In this document: piece after piece, positions 33,280-40,555 of the stretch
How the letters are laid out: every line of letters starts with the position of its first letter
How positions within the stretch are numbered: position 1 is the stretch's first letter
NCBI RefSeq assembly: GCF_018698455.1
Contig: NZ_JABIOQ010000006.1
Coordinates: 1 to 41,513, forward strand
DNA: 41,513 nucleotides
Direction: 5' to 3'
Origin: Sulfurimonas sp.
GTDB taxonomy: Bacteria > Campylobacterota > Campylobacteria > Campylobacterales > Sulfurimonadaceae
The notes under the pieces: generated by a model
What the model was told of the DNA's origin: nothing
Databases searched by the model: none
The model's input: the letters and a program-made list of their open reading frames with translations, nothing else
Position numbers and translations under genes: made by a program

Positions 33280-34307
33280 TGCTAAACATCTCTAAAAGTA
33301 TTTTACTTATAGCTATAAGTACTTTAATAGTTGGATGTGGAGCGGGCACTCAGCCCACTCCATCCGCTGGTAATTTACCACAATGGTTCCTAAATCCTAA
33401 TCACTCAAATTCAATATTTTATTATGGTGTTGGTGAAGGTTCTAGTAAAGATACTGCCAAAGCTAATGCTCTATCTCAGATAGGTGGTGAAATTTCTATT
33501 AGTGTATCCGCTGATTTAGATATGACTACAACCGAAACTAATGGCCAAATTGATGAATATATGAAATCTCAAACGAAGTCATCAATAGAAAAGATTAAAT
33601 TCTCTGGTGCTGAAGTTATGCAAAATGCATATAATGCTGGTAACTTTTATAGTTATGTTAAAGTCGACAGAGATGTTTTATTTTCAGCACAAAAGAATGC
33701 TATGCTCGTAGAGTATGACAAATTAAATTCTCTGTTTGATAGTGCTAAATTAAACAATATTTTTGTTTTAATAAATCAAAAGTCAAAAATTGAAAAACTT
33801 GTTAGTACGGTAGCATCTAAATTGCCAATTTTAAAAGCAATAAATGCAGATTTCAAACAAGCTCAATATCAATCCAAGTTAGATGCGATAAGTAAAGGCT
33901 TAAGAGATTCTATACCAAATGCCATGGTACATGTAACTCATAGCAAGGTACCTGCATTCGCAGAAGTTGTAAAACAATACATATCTTCATATGGAATGAC
34001 CTTGGTAGATAATCCAAAGTCTGTGAAAAATAAAAATAATCTAATCATCGTAAAGGTTAGAAAAACAGATAAGCCTAAAAATGTTAAAACTTCTGATCCA
34101 AGACTTAAGGGTGCTTCATTCGCAGATGTAATAGTTACATTAACGACTCTAAACAGTACAAATAAGGTTATTGCTCAGAATAGAATTCAAGTATTAAACA
34201 TTTCAAAGGACGGGTATGCGGCGGCAGCCATTAAGACTCCTAAATTTGAAAATGAGATAAAGAAAAAAGGTATATTAAACATCCTTTTAGACACTGCAAA
34301 TAATTAG
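33279..34307 (+). CDS. LPP20-family lipoprotein
   Basis: The 342 residues begin MLNISKSILLIAISTLIVGC, a lipoprotein signal with Cys20. The next part 'LPQWFLNPNHSNSIFYYGVGEGSSKDTAKANALSQIGGEISISVSADL' is the hallmark of the LPP20 domain (P.W......Y.VG.G......A...A...ia..i...v). The C-terminal half is unlike small LPP20 proteins and resembles no family I can name. The start overlaps the stop of the preceding gene, so the two are translationally coupled. LPP20 lipoproteins are often encoded next to LpoB/CsgG-like lipoproteins. Confidence 0.78.
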   Translation: MLNISKSILLIAISTLIVGCGAGTQPTPSAGNLPQWFLNPNHSNSIFYYGVGEGSSKDTAKANALSQIGGEISISVSADLDMTTTETNGQIDEYMKSQTKSSIEKIKFSGAEVMQNAYNAGNFYSYVKVDRDVLFSAQKNAMLVEYDKLNSLFDSAKLNNIFVLINQKSKIEKLVSTVASKLPILKAINADFKQAQYQSKLDAISKGLRDSIPNAMVHVTHSKVPAFAEVVKQYISSYGMTLVDNPKSVKNKNNLIIVKVRKTDKPKNVKTSDPRLKGASFADVIVTLTTLNSTNKVIAQNRIQVLNISKDGYAAAAIKTPKFENEIKKKGILNILLDTANN

Positions 34308-34320
34308 TCAAAAGTACTAA

Positions 34321-36105
34321 ATGAGAAAACTTATATGCAGATTTCTCTTCTTGCTCTTTTTAAGCACTTCACTATTCGCTTACGATAACTTGATTTTGGA
34401 TGAACTCTCTGTTCATCCATATTGGGCTAAACTACTTCACTATGATAAAACAACTCTCATAAATAATAAAGATTTTTTTTTATCTAAAAAAGAAAATATA
34501 GATTTAAAAGATGAACTTCTCGAAACTATAAAAGCATTCCAAAACAACTCCTCTTCAATTTGTAAATACCCCGCAAGATATAAATGGATAAACTCAAAAC
34601 TGCATTTAAATCTTAAGCATGCTGAGTGCAAGAAATTAAAAGATTTTCTCAAACCAAATTTTAATAAGATAAGTTTAGTTTTCACCTCTGAACGCTATAA
34701 CTCTCCGGCATCTGTATTTGGGCATACATTTATTAAAGTAGAGTCGGATGATGCTAAGTATGTGATCGATTATACTGCCAAGGTACCAATAAAGGTTAGC
34801 TCTCCAGTATATGCCTATAAAGGAATATTTGGCGGCTATAAAAGTAAATATAAATTTTTGCCATTTTTAGCAAAAGAACATGAATATAGAAATGAAGAGT
34901 TTCGTGATTTAATCAGTTTTGATCTCCTCTTTAAAGAAGATGAAATTGAAAATATTTTATTACATCTTTATGAAATTTTAGACACAGACCAAGACTATTA
35001 TTTTATGAGTAGGAACTGTAGTTCAGAGCTTATTAAACTTATTGATTTCGCAAGGGATGATATGGAACTCACTTCAAAATTATCTCATATCACAGTGCCC
35101 ATAGATATTGTGCATATTTTAAAAAATTCCGGATATATTAAAAACATAAATTCAAGTGCATCAAAATTTAAACAATTCAACAATGTGATCTTTAAGATGG
35201 ATGACAACAATATAAACATATTAAAAAAGATAATTACAAGAAAAAGAAGTGTATATAATTTTTACAATGATAAGAGAATAACCAAAAAAGATAAAAAAAA
35301 TATAGTTTTAGCAGCAATCAATTTCATAGAGATAGAGTCTACAAAAAGTGATTTTGATACTAAACTACTCTATCCACTCATGAAACTAATAAAAATAAAA
35401 AATAAGAATAGCTTGGAGCAGCTAGATGAAAATACTAGTTATGATGATATCCCTCTTTCGAATAAATTTCATAAATTTGTAGTCGGTCATGGTTACAAAA
35501 TGGACAAAGTGAATTATGCTTATCTTGGTTATCGATACTTATATAGAAATAGATTTGACCTCATGGATAAGATTGAGAAAAATGGAAGTGTTGAAGTTAT
35601 GGATTTTATGTTTAGATTACAAGATGACAAGATTGACCTAGAAAAGCTTACCCTTATAAACCTTGAAGCCTTACCAATATCGAGTATATTCTTTACTCAA
35701 AATACAAAAAGAATGCAGGTAGGTGCCCAGAGGCTTTTTTATGATGACCATCTTTATGCGTATATAAATTATGGCCTAGGATATAGATATAGGTTAAACA
35801 AGAACTTGACATATCATATATCAGCTCAAACAGGGGCTTACTATCATAAAGAAGATATTTATATGGCTTCAGCAGAATTTTCATTAGAGTATCAAGAAGT
35901 ACATAAATACATATTTGACATAGTGTATAAACATAGATATTTCTATGACTTCGAATCTTCTAATAGCCAAATCAAAGCACATAGATTAGATCTAAATAGC
36001 CACATTAAAGTATTTAAAAACAACACAATTAATTTTAGTTTTTCATATAATATTGATATAAAAGAACACTACCAAACTGCGATAAACTATACTCTTTACT
36101 TTTAA
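34321..36105 (+). CDS. DUF4105 (Lnb N-terminal) periplasmic protein with a probable beta-barrel C-terminus
   Basis: The 594-residue protein has a signal peptide (LICRFLFLLFLSTSLFA) and a DUF4105 domain at about 100-260. That domain has 'NSPASVFGHTFIKV' (His135) and 'YYFMSRNCSSELIKLID' (Cys233), the pair expected for its papain/NlpC-like active site. The last ~170 residues alternate aromatic and polar residues ('HLYAYINYGLGYRYRLNKNLTYHISAQTGAYYH', 'KYIFDIVYKHRYFYDF') and end in YTLYF, an outer-membrane barrel signature. Thus a catalytic periplasmic domain seems tethered to the outer membrane. It is last of the four-gene run. The substrate is unknown. Confidence 0.78.
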   Translation: MRKLICRFLFLLFLSTSLFAYDNLILDELSVHPYWAKLLHYDKTTLINNKDFFLSKKENIDLKDELLETIKAFQNNSSSICKYPARYKWINSKLHLNLKHAECKKLKDFLKPNFNKISLVFTSERYNSPASVFGHTFIKVESDDAKYVIDYTAKVPIKVSSPVYAYKGIFGGYKSKYKFLPFLAKEHEYRNEEFRDLISFDLLFKEDEIENILLHLYEILDTDQDYYFMSRNCSSELIKLIDFARDDMELTSKLSHITVPIDIVHILKNSGYIKNINSSASKFKQFNNVIFKMDDNNINILKKIITRKRSVYNFYNDKRITKKDKKNIVLAAINFIEIESTKSDFDTKLLYPLMKLIKIKNKNSLEQLDENTSYDDIPLSNKFHKFVVGHGYKMDKVNYAYLGYRYLYRNRFDLMDKIEKNGSVEVMDFMFRLQDDKIDLEKLTLINLEALPISSIFFTQNTKRMQVGAQRLFYDDHLYAYINYGLGYRYRLNKNLTYHISAQTGAYYHKEDIYMASAEFSLEYQEVHKYIFDIVYKHRYFYDFESSNSQIKAHRLDLNSHIKVFKNNTINFSFSYNIDIKEHYQTAINYTLYF

Positions 36106-36221
36106 GTCTTATGTTATAATCTTAATTTTAAAAGTTAAAAATTCAGAATTATCGAGTATATCTACTAATTCTAATTAAATTCATACTATAATTACTTAAG
36201 TTTCTAAAGTAAAGGATATAT

Positions 36222-36659
36222 ATGTTAGATTCATTCAAAGTCAATCGTCAAAAATATTATACGGATATAGTTCAAGAAATTAAATCTTGTTCTTATAGAA
36301 ATAAAAGGTATAGTTTAAATTTTTCAATTGCAATAGCTTTAGTTAGTGGTCAAATTAATCTTAATAGTTTTTCTGGCTACAAAAGAAAAAGCGACAAATT
36401 CATAGTTTTAGAAGATCATCTTGCTTGCTTAATCCTTGAAGGAACAGATTCAGATTCTGCGATAAGAGCCACATCAAAATTACACAATCAATTTCAATTA
36501 GAAAATTTTAATAAAAAAATATTTATAGCAGTGGTAACTGCGAGTGATTATACTGATGATAATGCAATGATACACTCTTTATTTAATCTATTAGTATATG
36601 CGGCTGAAAATAATATGGATAACTTAGTTATTGACAAAGATCAGATACCTGGGAAATAA
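36222..36659 (+). CDS. Degenerate GGDEF-like domain protein
   Basis: The 145 residues resemble the second half of a diguanylate cyclase fold: 'DKFIVLEDHLACLILEGTDSDSAIRATSKL' fits 'gdeFaillp.td...A...a..l', and 'LLVYAAENNMDNLVIDKDQI' fits the final 'ad.AlY.AK..GrnrV'. The catalytic GG(D/E)EF loop is absent ('KRKSDKFIVLED'). Cyclase activity is therefore unlikely; it may bind a partner or a nucleotide. It stands alone, with AAAGGA before the ATG. The family assignment is inference. Confidence 0.5.
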   Translation: MLDSFKVNRQKYYTDIVQEIKSCSYRNKRYSLNFSIAIALVSGQINLNSFSGYKRKSDKFIVLEDHLACLILEGTDSDSAIRATSKLHNQFQLENFNKKIFIAVVTASDYTDDNAMIHSLFNLLVYAAENNMDNLVIDKDQIPGK

Positions 36660-36712
36660 TGCTAAGGTCAATATGTAAATTGTTATTTTATAAAGTAACA
36701 TTACAATATTCC

Positions 36713-36754
36713 ACCTATTTTCCACAACACCTAAAGTATCTTCGGAAAATAGGT
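36713..36754. repeat. Perfect 11-base inverted repeat beyond the end of fba
   Basis: ACCTATTTTCC (36713-36723) and GGAAAATAGGT (36744-36754) are exact reverse complements, 20 bases apart. The site lies between the GGDEF-like gene and the end of fba, with no T-run on either side. It does not look like an ordinary terminator, but could still end either transcript. Confidence 0.5.
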
Positions 36755-36774
36755 TAAAAAGAGAAAGGGTTAGT

Positions 36775-37854
36775 TTAGTTTCTATCCATCGCGTTTAAGT
36801 CATTAAACGCAACTACAACTCTATCTACTAGAGTTTCTTGTCCTGCACGTAACCACTTTCTTGGATCGTAGTACTTTTTGTTAGGCTTATCGTCACCTTC
36901 TGGGTTTCCTATTTGAGCTTGTAAGTAGTCAGTATACTTCTCAATATAATTTTTTGTCCCTATCCAAGTTGCCCATTGTGTATCTGTATCGATGTTCATT
37001 TTTATAACACCGTAACCGATAGCTTCTTTTATCTCGCTTGGCTCTGAACCTGAACCACCGTGAAACACAAAGTTTACGGGTTTTGCATCTGTACCAAACT
37101 CTTTTGCTATAAAGTCTTGTGAGTTATCTAATATTTTAGGAGTTAAAGAGACATTTCCTGGTTTATAAACGCCATGAACATTACCAAATGAAGCGGCAAT
37201 AGTAAAGTGGGAAGAAACTTCACTTAACTCTTTATAAGCAAATGCAACCTCTTCTGGTTGAGTATATAAAAGAGCATTATCAATGTTTGTGTTATCCACA
37301 CCATCTTCTTCTCCGCCTGTAACACCAAGCTCTATTTCTATACTCATTTCAATAGCACTCATACGTTTAAGATATGCCTTACAAGTATGAATATTTTCTT
37401 CCAAAGGCTCTTCTGAAAGGTCAAGCATATGTGATGAGAAAAGAGGAGTTCCATTTGCCTTATAATAATTTTCACTCGCAGTTAAAAGTGCATCTATCCA
37501 AGGAAGAAGTTTTTTTGCAGCATGGTCAGTATGAAGGATAACTGCTACACCATAAGCTTCAGCCATCATATGTGTATGTATTGCTCCTGACACTGCACCT
37601 GCGATTGCAGATTTCTCATTTTCATTTGAAAGTCCTTTACCTGCATAGTACGATGCTCCACCATTACTAAACTGAATGATAACCGGTGAGTTAACCTTTG
37701 CAGCAGCTTCTAAAACAGCATTTATTGAGTCTGTACTCACTACATTTACAGCAGGGATAGCAAATCCAACCTCTTTAGCATGTGCATATACTTTTTGAAC
37801 ATCTTCTCCAAAAAGTACCCCTGGTTTTACTATATCTAAAATGCCTTTACTCAT
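36775..37854 (-). CDS. fba: Class II fructose-bisphosphate aldolase
   Basis: The 359-residue zinc enzyme has 'FAIPAVNVVSTDSINAVLEAA', the metal-binding 'AVILHTDHAAKKLLPW', 'ELGVTGGEEDGVDN' and 'FVFHGGSGSEPSEIKEAI' with the phosphate-binding loop. Length is equal to FbaA of E. coli. It splits or forms fructose 1,6-bisphosphate; in an autotroph it should mainly run toward hexose. The ATG at 37854 has AAGGTGA 5 bases before it; an in-frame GTG 9 bases upstream is less likely. It is divergent from the cyclase-like gene. Confidence 0.96.
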   Translation of the reverse strand: MSKGILDIVKPGVLFGEDVQKVYAHAKEVGFAIPAVNVVSTDSINAVLEAAAKVNSPVIIQFSNGGASYYAGKGLSNENEKSAIAGAVSGAIHTHMMAEAYGVAVILHTDHAAKKLLPWIDALLTASENYYKANGTPLFSSHMLDLSEEPLEENIHTCKAYLKRMSAIEMSIEIELGVTGGEEDGVDNTNIDNALLYTQPEEVAFAYKELSEVSSHFTIAASFGNVHGVYKPGNVSLTPKILDNSQDFIAKEFGTDAKPVNFVFHGGSGSEPSEIKEAIGYGVIKMNIDTDTQWATWIGTKNYIEKYTDYLQAQIGNPEGDDKPNKKYYDPRKWLRAGQETLVDRVVVAFNDLNAMDRN

Positions 37855-37883
37855 ATGACTCACCTTAAAATTTTAATTTTGTT

Positions 37884-37915
37884 ATTATATTAAAAAGTTC
37901 ATTTAAAAGAACTTT
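37884..37915 (-). promoter_or_regulatory. Likely fba promoter with a palindrome at the -35 position
   Basis: The minus strand has TATAAT at 37889-37884, 30 bases before the fba start. Upstream of it lies the inverted repeat AAAGTTC-N8-GAACTTT (37894-37915), covering the -35 region, which itself has poor consensus. The repeat may be an operator or simply a hairpin in divergent transcripts. Confidence 0.4.
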
Positions 37916-37955
37916 ATGGTAAACTTGGCTAATTATGTAACACAGAAAAGAGAAA

Positions 37956-38609
37956 ATGATTAGAGAAAAAACACAAGCAATAACAACAGATATTGTTCTT
38001 ATTGATATCATCAATTTTTCAAAGCTCAATTCAAGTGAACAGTTAGAAATAGTAAAATTTTTAACTAAAAGCTTCAAAAAAATTATAGAAAAAATGTTAG
38101 TAAATTCAAATATGACATTGTCAAAATTTATTTTAGGTTTTGTTTCAACTGGTGATGGTTTCTACTGCCTTTTAAACCCAAGACTTAAAGGTTTTGGAAC
38201 TATGCTTGGTCTTAGTTTTAATCACTTTTCTGAGCATATTTCTAAACGCTATCCTTACTTTGAAGGCATTAGGATAGCTGTTCATACAGGTGAAGTAAAT
38301 GAGTTTACCGATATTTTAGGAAGTAAAAACTTTATTGGTGATGGACTTAATGATTGTGCGAGATACTTAGAAATTAAAAACTTTACTATCTCTACGGTAA
38401 TGGTTTCAGACTATGCTTTTGAGAGTTTAAAAAAGTTTTTAGATATACATAAAGACTTTAGTCGACTCTTACTCAGTAGAGAGTTTAAATATGCGAGTAT
38501 GCAAACATTTAGCGATAAACATGCAAATGAGAAAAAAGGTTGTTTAGTCTGGTTAAGACAATCTGGAATCATTAATCCACCAGATATAAACTTTAACTCA
38601 ATGATATAA
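37956..38609 (+). CDS. Class III nucleotidyl cyclase-like protein, single domain
   Basis: The 217 residues contain the core of a class III cyclase. 'DIVLIDIINFSKL' has the first metal Asp (Asp17), 'STGDGFYCLL' the second (Asp67), and 'GIRIAVHTGEV' and 'FIGDGLNDCARYLE' supply Asn132 and Arg136 of the transition-state N-x3-R motif. The residues that usually choose the base differ: Val63 in place of Lys/Glu, and Asn125 in place of Asp/Cys. No sensor, membrane or HAMP domain is present. The metal and transition-state residues suggest it could be active, but the product nucleotide cannot be predicted. The next gene begins 27 bases later. Confidence 0.75.
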   Translation: MIREKTQAITTDIVLIDIINFSKLNSSEQLEIVKFLTKSFKKIIEKMLVNSNMTLSKFILGFVSTGDGFYCLLNPRLKGFGTMLGLSFNHFSEHISKRYPYFEGIRIAVHTGEVNEFTDILGSKNFIGDGLNDCARYLEIKNFTISTVMVSDYAFESLKKFLDIHKDFSRLLLSREFKYASMQTFSDKHANEKKGCLVWLRQSGIINPPDINFNSMI

Positions 38610-38636
38610 AATTAAAGCTAGGAATACAAGGACACA

Positions 38637-39251
38637 ATGAAACTTACAATAGATGAATACTCACATAAATTTAAAATGTCTAAAGAGATGGTGATTTCTA
38701 AGATAACTACAAAAAAGTTATCACATACCATAGAGAATGACATAACTTATATCTTACTCGATACTCCTATACTAAAAACACCTAAATTACTTGTTCCAGT
38801 AAAACAAAAAACTACTGTTGCCATGGTAATTTCTCTTTATCAAAAAGAGAATCAACAACTCAAAGAAAAAATAGTAGAACTAGAAGAGAAAATAGATAAA
38901 CTCATTGATGATAAAGAACAGATGCTTCGTGATGAAATGAATAAAATTGAAAATCTTTATAACTCAAAAGATGAACAACTTAAAAGCATCGTCGAGATAA
39001 TTAATGCAAAGTTTAAACAAGAACAATCCACAACTGTCCATGAAGTTCAGACTATAGAACAACAAACGCAGCAAGAAGAGATAGTAGAACTCAAGTACTA
39101 TCTTAAAAGTCTAGACCTCAAATCCAACCAAAGAAAGCAAATCAAAAGCAGATTTTTAGCATCTTATGGAAAAGATGTTCGTGTCATTAAACAAAATGGA
39201 AAAATTTATCTTGATTTTTCTAAATACGATTATAGTGATTTGTTGGAATAG
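38637..39251 (+). CDS. HTH-like and coiled-coil protein, function unknown
   Basis: The 204 residues start with a MerR/excisionase-like helix-turn-helix pattern ('LTIDEYSHKFKMSKEMVISKITTKKLSHTIENDITYILLD'). A long heptad coiled coil follows at about 66-120 ('YQKENQQLKEKIVELEEKIDKLIDDKEQ'), then a Gln-rich linker and a compact basic C-terminal part ('LKSNQRKQIKSRFLASYGKDVRVIKQNGKIYLDFSKY'). It could bind DNA and oligomerise. It follows the cyclase-like gene at 27 bases, with AAGGACAC before the ATG. I cannot name a family. Confidence 0.6.
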   Translation: MKLTIDEYSHKFKMSKEMVISKITTKKLSHTIENDITYILLDTPILKTPKLLVPVKQKTTVAMVISLYQKENQQLKEKIVELEEKIDKLIDDKEQMLRDEMNKIENLYNSKDEQLKSIVEIINAKFKQEQSTTVHEVQTIEQQTQQEEIVELKYYLKSLDLKSNQRKQIKSRFLASYGKDVRVIKQNGKIYLDFSKYDYSDLLE

Positions 39252-39669
39252 CCCTGAGTGAAGGACAAGAGTTGACATTAAAGACTAGTGATATTGGGGA
39301 GACCCCCTCTGTGTCAGGATAGTTGTCCGAAACCTATGCTGATAAAAATAAAATCAGACTTAGAAATAAATTATGAAAGTATTTAAATAGTACAGCTCAA
39401 TACAGATATAAATCTTGCATAAACAATCCAGTTAATCTTTAAAACAATCAAAAACTTCCTTATTATCTAATATATTTATATAACATCTTAGCATTATATT
39501 CATTTTATAGTAAATATACACGGAATACCGTATATAATATTGTATTTATATATGATAATATATAGTATAATTTATATTATTGTTACTTTATATACTATAA
39601 TACAAATTTTAATGTATATATATATGTTATTAATGTATTTTAAAGTATTTAATCCGTATAATCTTTCTT
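39252..39669. other. Gene-free region: short GC-richer block, then strongly AT-rich stretch
   Basis: I see no credible gene here. The first part (39252 to about 39360) is relatively GC-rich and can fold (GGGG-AGA-CCCC at about 39296-39306). From about 39460 to 39660 the sequence is dominated by A and T, with many TATA runs and a palindrome ACGG-AATA-CCGT. TATAAT at 39657-39662 sits 7 bases before the next ATG. The region may hold the promoter and operators for the 39.7 kb genes. Confidence 0.55.
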
Positions 39670-39909
39670 ATGCAAATTAATGACCTATTTAACATCCTTC
39701 ATAACTCTCTAGAGTCTCAAAATAATGGCAAGAAAATATCTCTTAAAGATATGTCCCAACGTTTTGGTCTCTCTATGCGTACATATCAAGACTGGAAGCT
39801 TGGACGTGCTAAACCACAAGCTGCAGCTACTGTGATGCAAATGTTAGGAATGTTAGATGATTCAGAGATAATAAGAACTGTTCGAAAAATTAATTCACTA
39901 GAGGAATAA
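39670..39909 (+). CDS. Small helix-turn-helix protein (XRE-like)
   Basis: The 79-residue protein has 'ISLKDMSQRFGLSMRTYQDWKLGRAKPQAAATVMQMLGML', a Cro/CI-type helix-turn-helix in which 'LSMRTYQDWKLGRAKP' is the recognition helix. There is no other domain. It is likely a regulator. No ribosome site precedes the ATG, and TATAAT ends 7 bases upstream, so its mRNA may be leaderless. It is first of three close small genes before the helicase-like gene. Confidence 0.7.
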   Translation: MQINDLFNILHNSLESQNNGKKISLKDMSQRFGLSMRTYQDWKLGRAKPQAAATVMQMLGMLDDSEIIRTVRKINSLEE

Positions 39910-39913
39910 GTTG

Positions 39914-40147
39914 ATGAGTGCACTTACAAAAAATGAAAGAGATGGTCTTGATGAAGTATTTTCATCTATACATTCACATGCAAATAAGTACCAAAAAATA
40001 AAAGACTTATCTGCATTGATAATGAATCAACAGACCGGTTGTGAATTTAAAAACCTCTTCAAAGTGGCTACTTATGGATTCAAAGAGAACAGTTTGTCCA
40101 CTTTTATTATAAAACATACTAAAAAGAAGAAAAAATTAAGCAAATAA
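39914..40147 (+). CDS. Small protein of unknown function
   Basis: The 77-residue product (MSALTKNERDGLDEVFSSIHSHANKYQKIKDLSALIMN...) is helical, with a very basic C-terminus (KHTKKKKKLSK). I do not recognise a family. It starts 4 bases after the HTH gene with GAGGAA before its ATG, so the two are surely co-transcribed and may act together. Confidence 0.6.
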   Translation: MSALTKNERDGLDEVFSSIHSHANKYQKIKDLSALIMNQQTGCEFKNLFKVATYGFKENSLSTFIIKHTKKKKKLSK

Positions 40148-40224
40148 ACTATAAAGTGTCTCTAGCTGAATGATTCACATTTTTGATGAAAGTTCGGAAA
40201 TATTTTAAATCTAAGGGTAAATTT

Positions 40225-40509
40225 ATGAATAAAGCACAATTCGTTGAATTAGTACAAGAAAGTGGTAACTACAAGACTAAAGTAGAAGCAGAAGCTGCAA
40301 TTAAAGCATTTACAGAAGCAGTTACAACTGCTCTAGTTAAAAAAGAAGATGTTTCTTTAGTAGGTTTTGGTAGTTTTAACGCTGCACTTCAAAAAGGTAA
40401 AAGTGGCAAAGTACCAGGTACTGACAAGGCTTATACAACTCAAGATAAAATGGTTCCTAAATTTAAAGCTGGTAAAGGTCTTAAAGACCGTGTTGCAGCT
40501 GGTAAGTAA
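40225..40509 (+). CDS. HU-family nucleoid DNA-binding protein
   Basis: The 94 residues start MNKAQFVELVQESGNYKTKVEAEAAIKAF and contain the signature 'VSLVGFGSFNAALQKGKSGKVPGTDKAYTTQDKMVPKFKAGKGLKDRV', so the fold is HU/IHF. The DNA-gripping arm has GKSGKVPGTDKAYT in place of the usual R.GRNP.TG, a variant. The ATG at 40225 with AAGGG before it is preferred; an upstream in-frame TTG adds 14 unrelated residues. It may be the general HU of the cell or part of the local module. Confidence 0.93.
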   Translation: MNKAQFVELVQESGNYKTKVEAEAAIKAFTEAVTTALVKKEDVSLVGFGSFNAALQKGKSGKVPGTDKAYTTQDKMVPKFKAGKGLKDRVAAGK

Positions 40510-40523
40510 CAACTAATATATTG

Positions 40524-40539
40524 TCACCCTCACAGGTGA
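40524..40539 (+). terminator. Weak hairpin after the HU gene
   Basis: TCACC (40524-40528), 6-base loop, GGTGA (40535-40539), followed by TAATATTTTATTTTC. The 5-base-pair stem and T-rich tail could act as a weak rho-independent terminator before the helicase-like gene, 17 bases downstream. Confidence 0.45.
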
Positions 40540-40555
40540 TAATATTTTATTTTCA

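Noticed and set aside
37865-38077. Minus-strand frame of 70 codons upstream of fba
   Set aside because: It is antisense to the start of the cyclase-like gene and covers the fba promoter region; no ribosome site.
39460-39669. AT-rich stretch as a replication origin or CRISPR leader
   Set aside because: No DnaA-box cluster, no replication gene nearby and no repeat-spacer pattern; a promoter or silenced region is the simpler reading.
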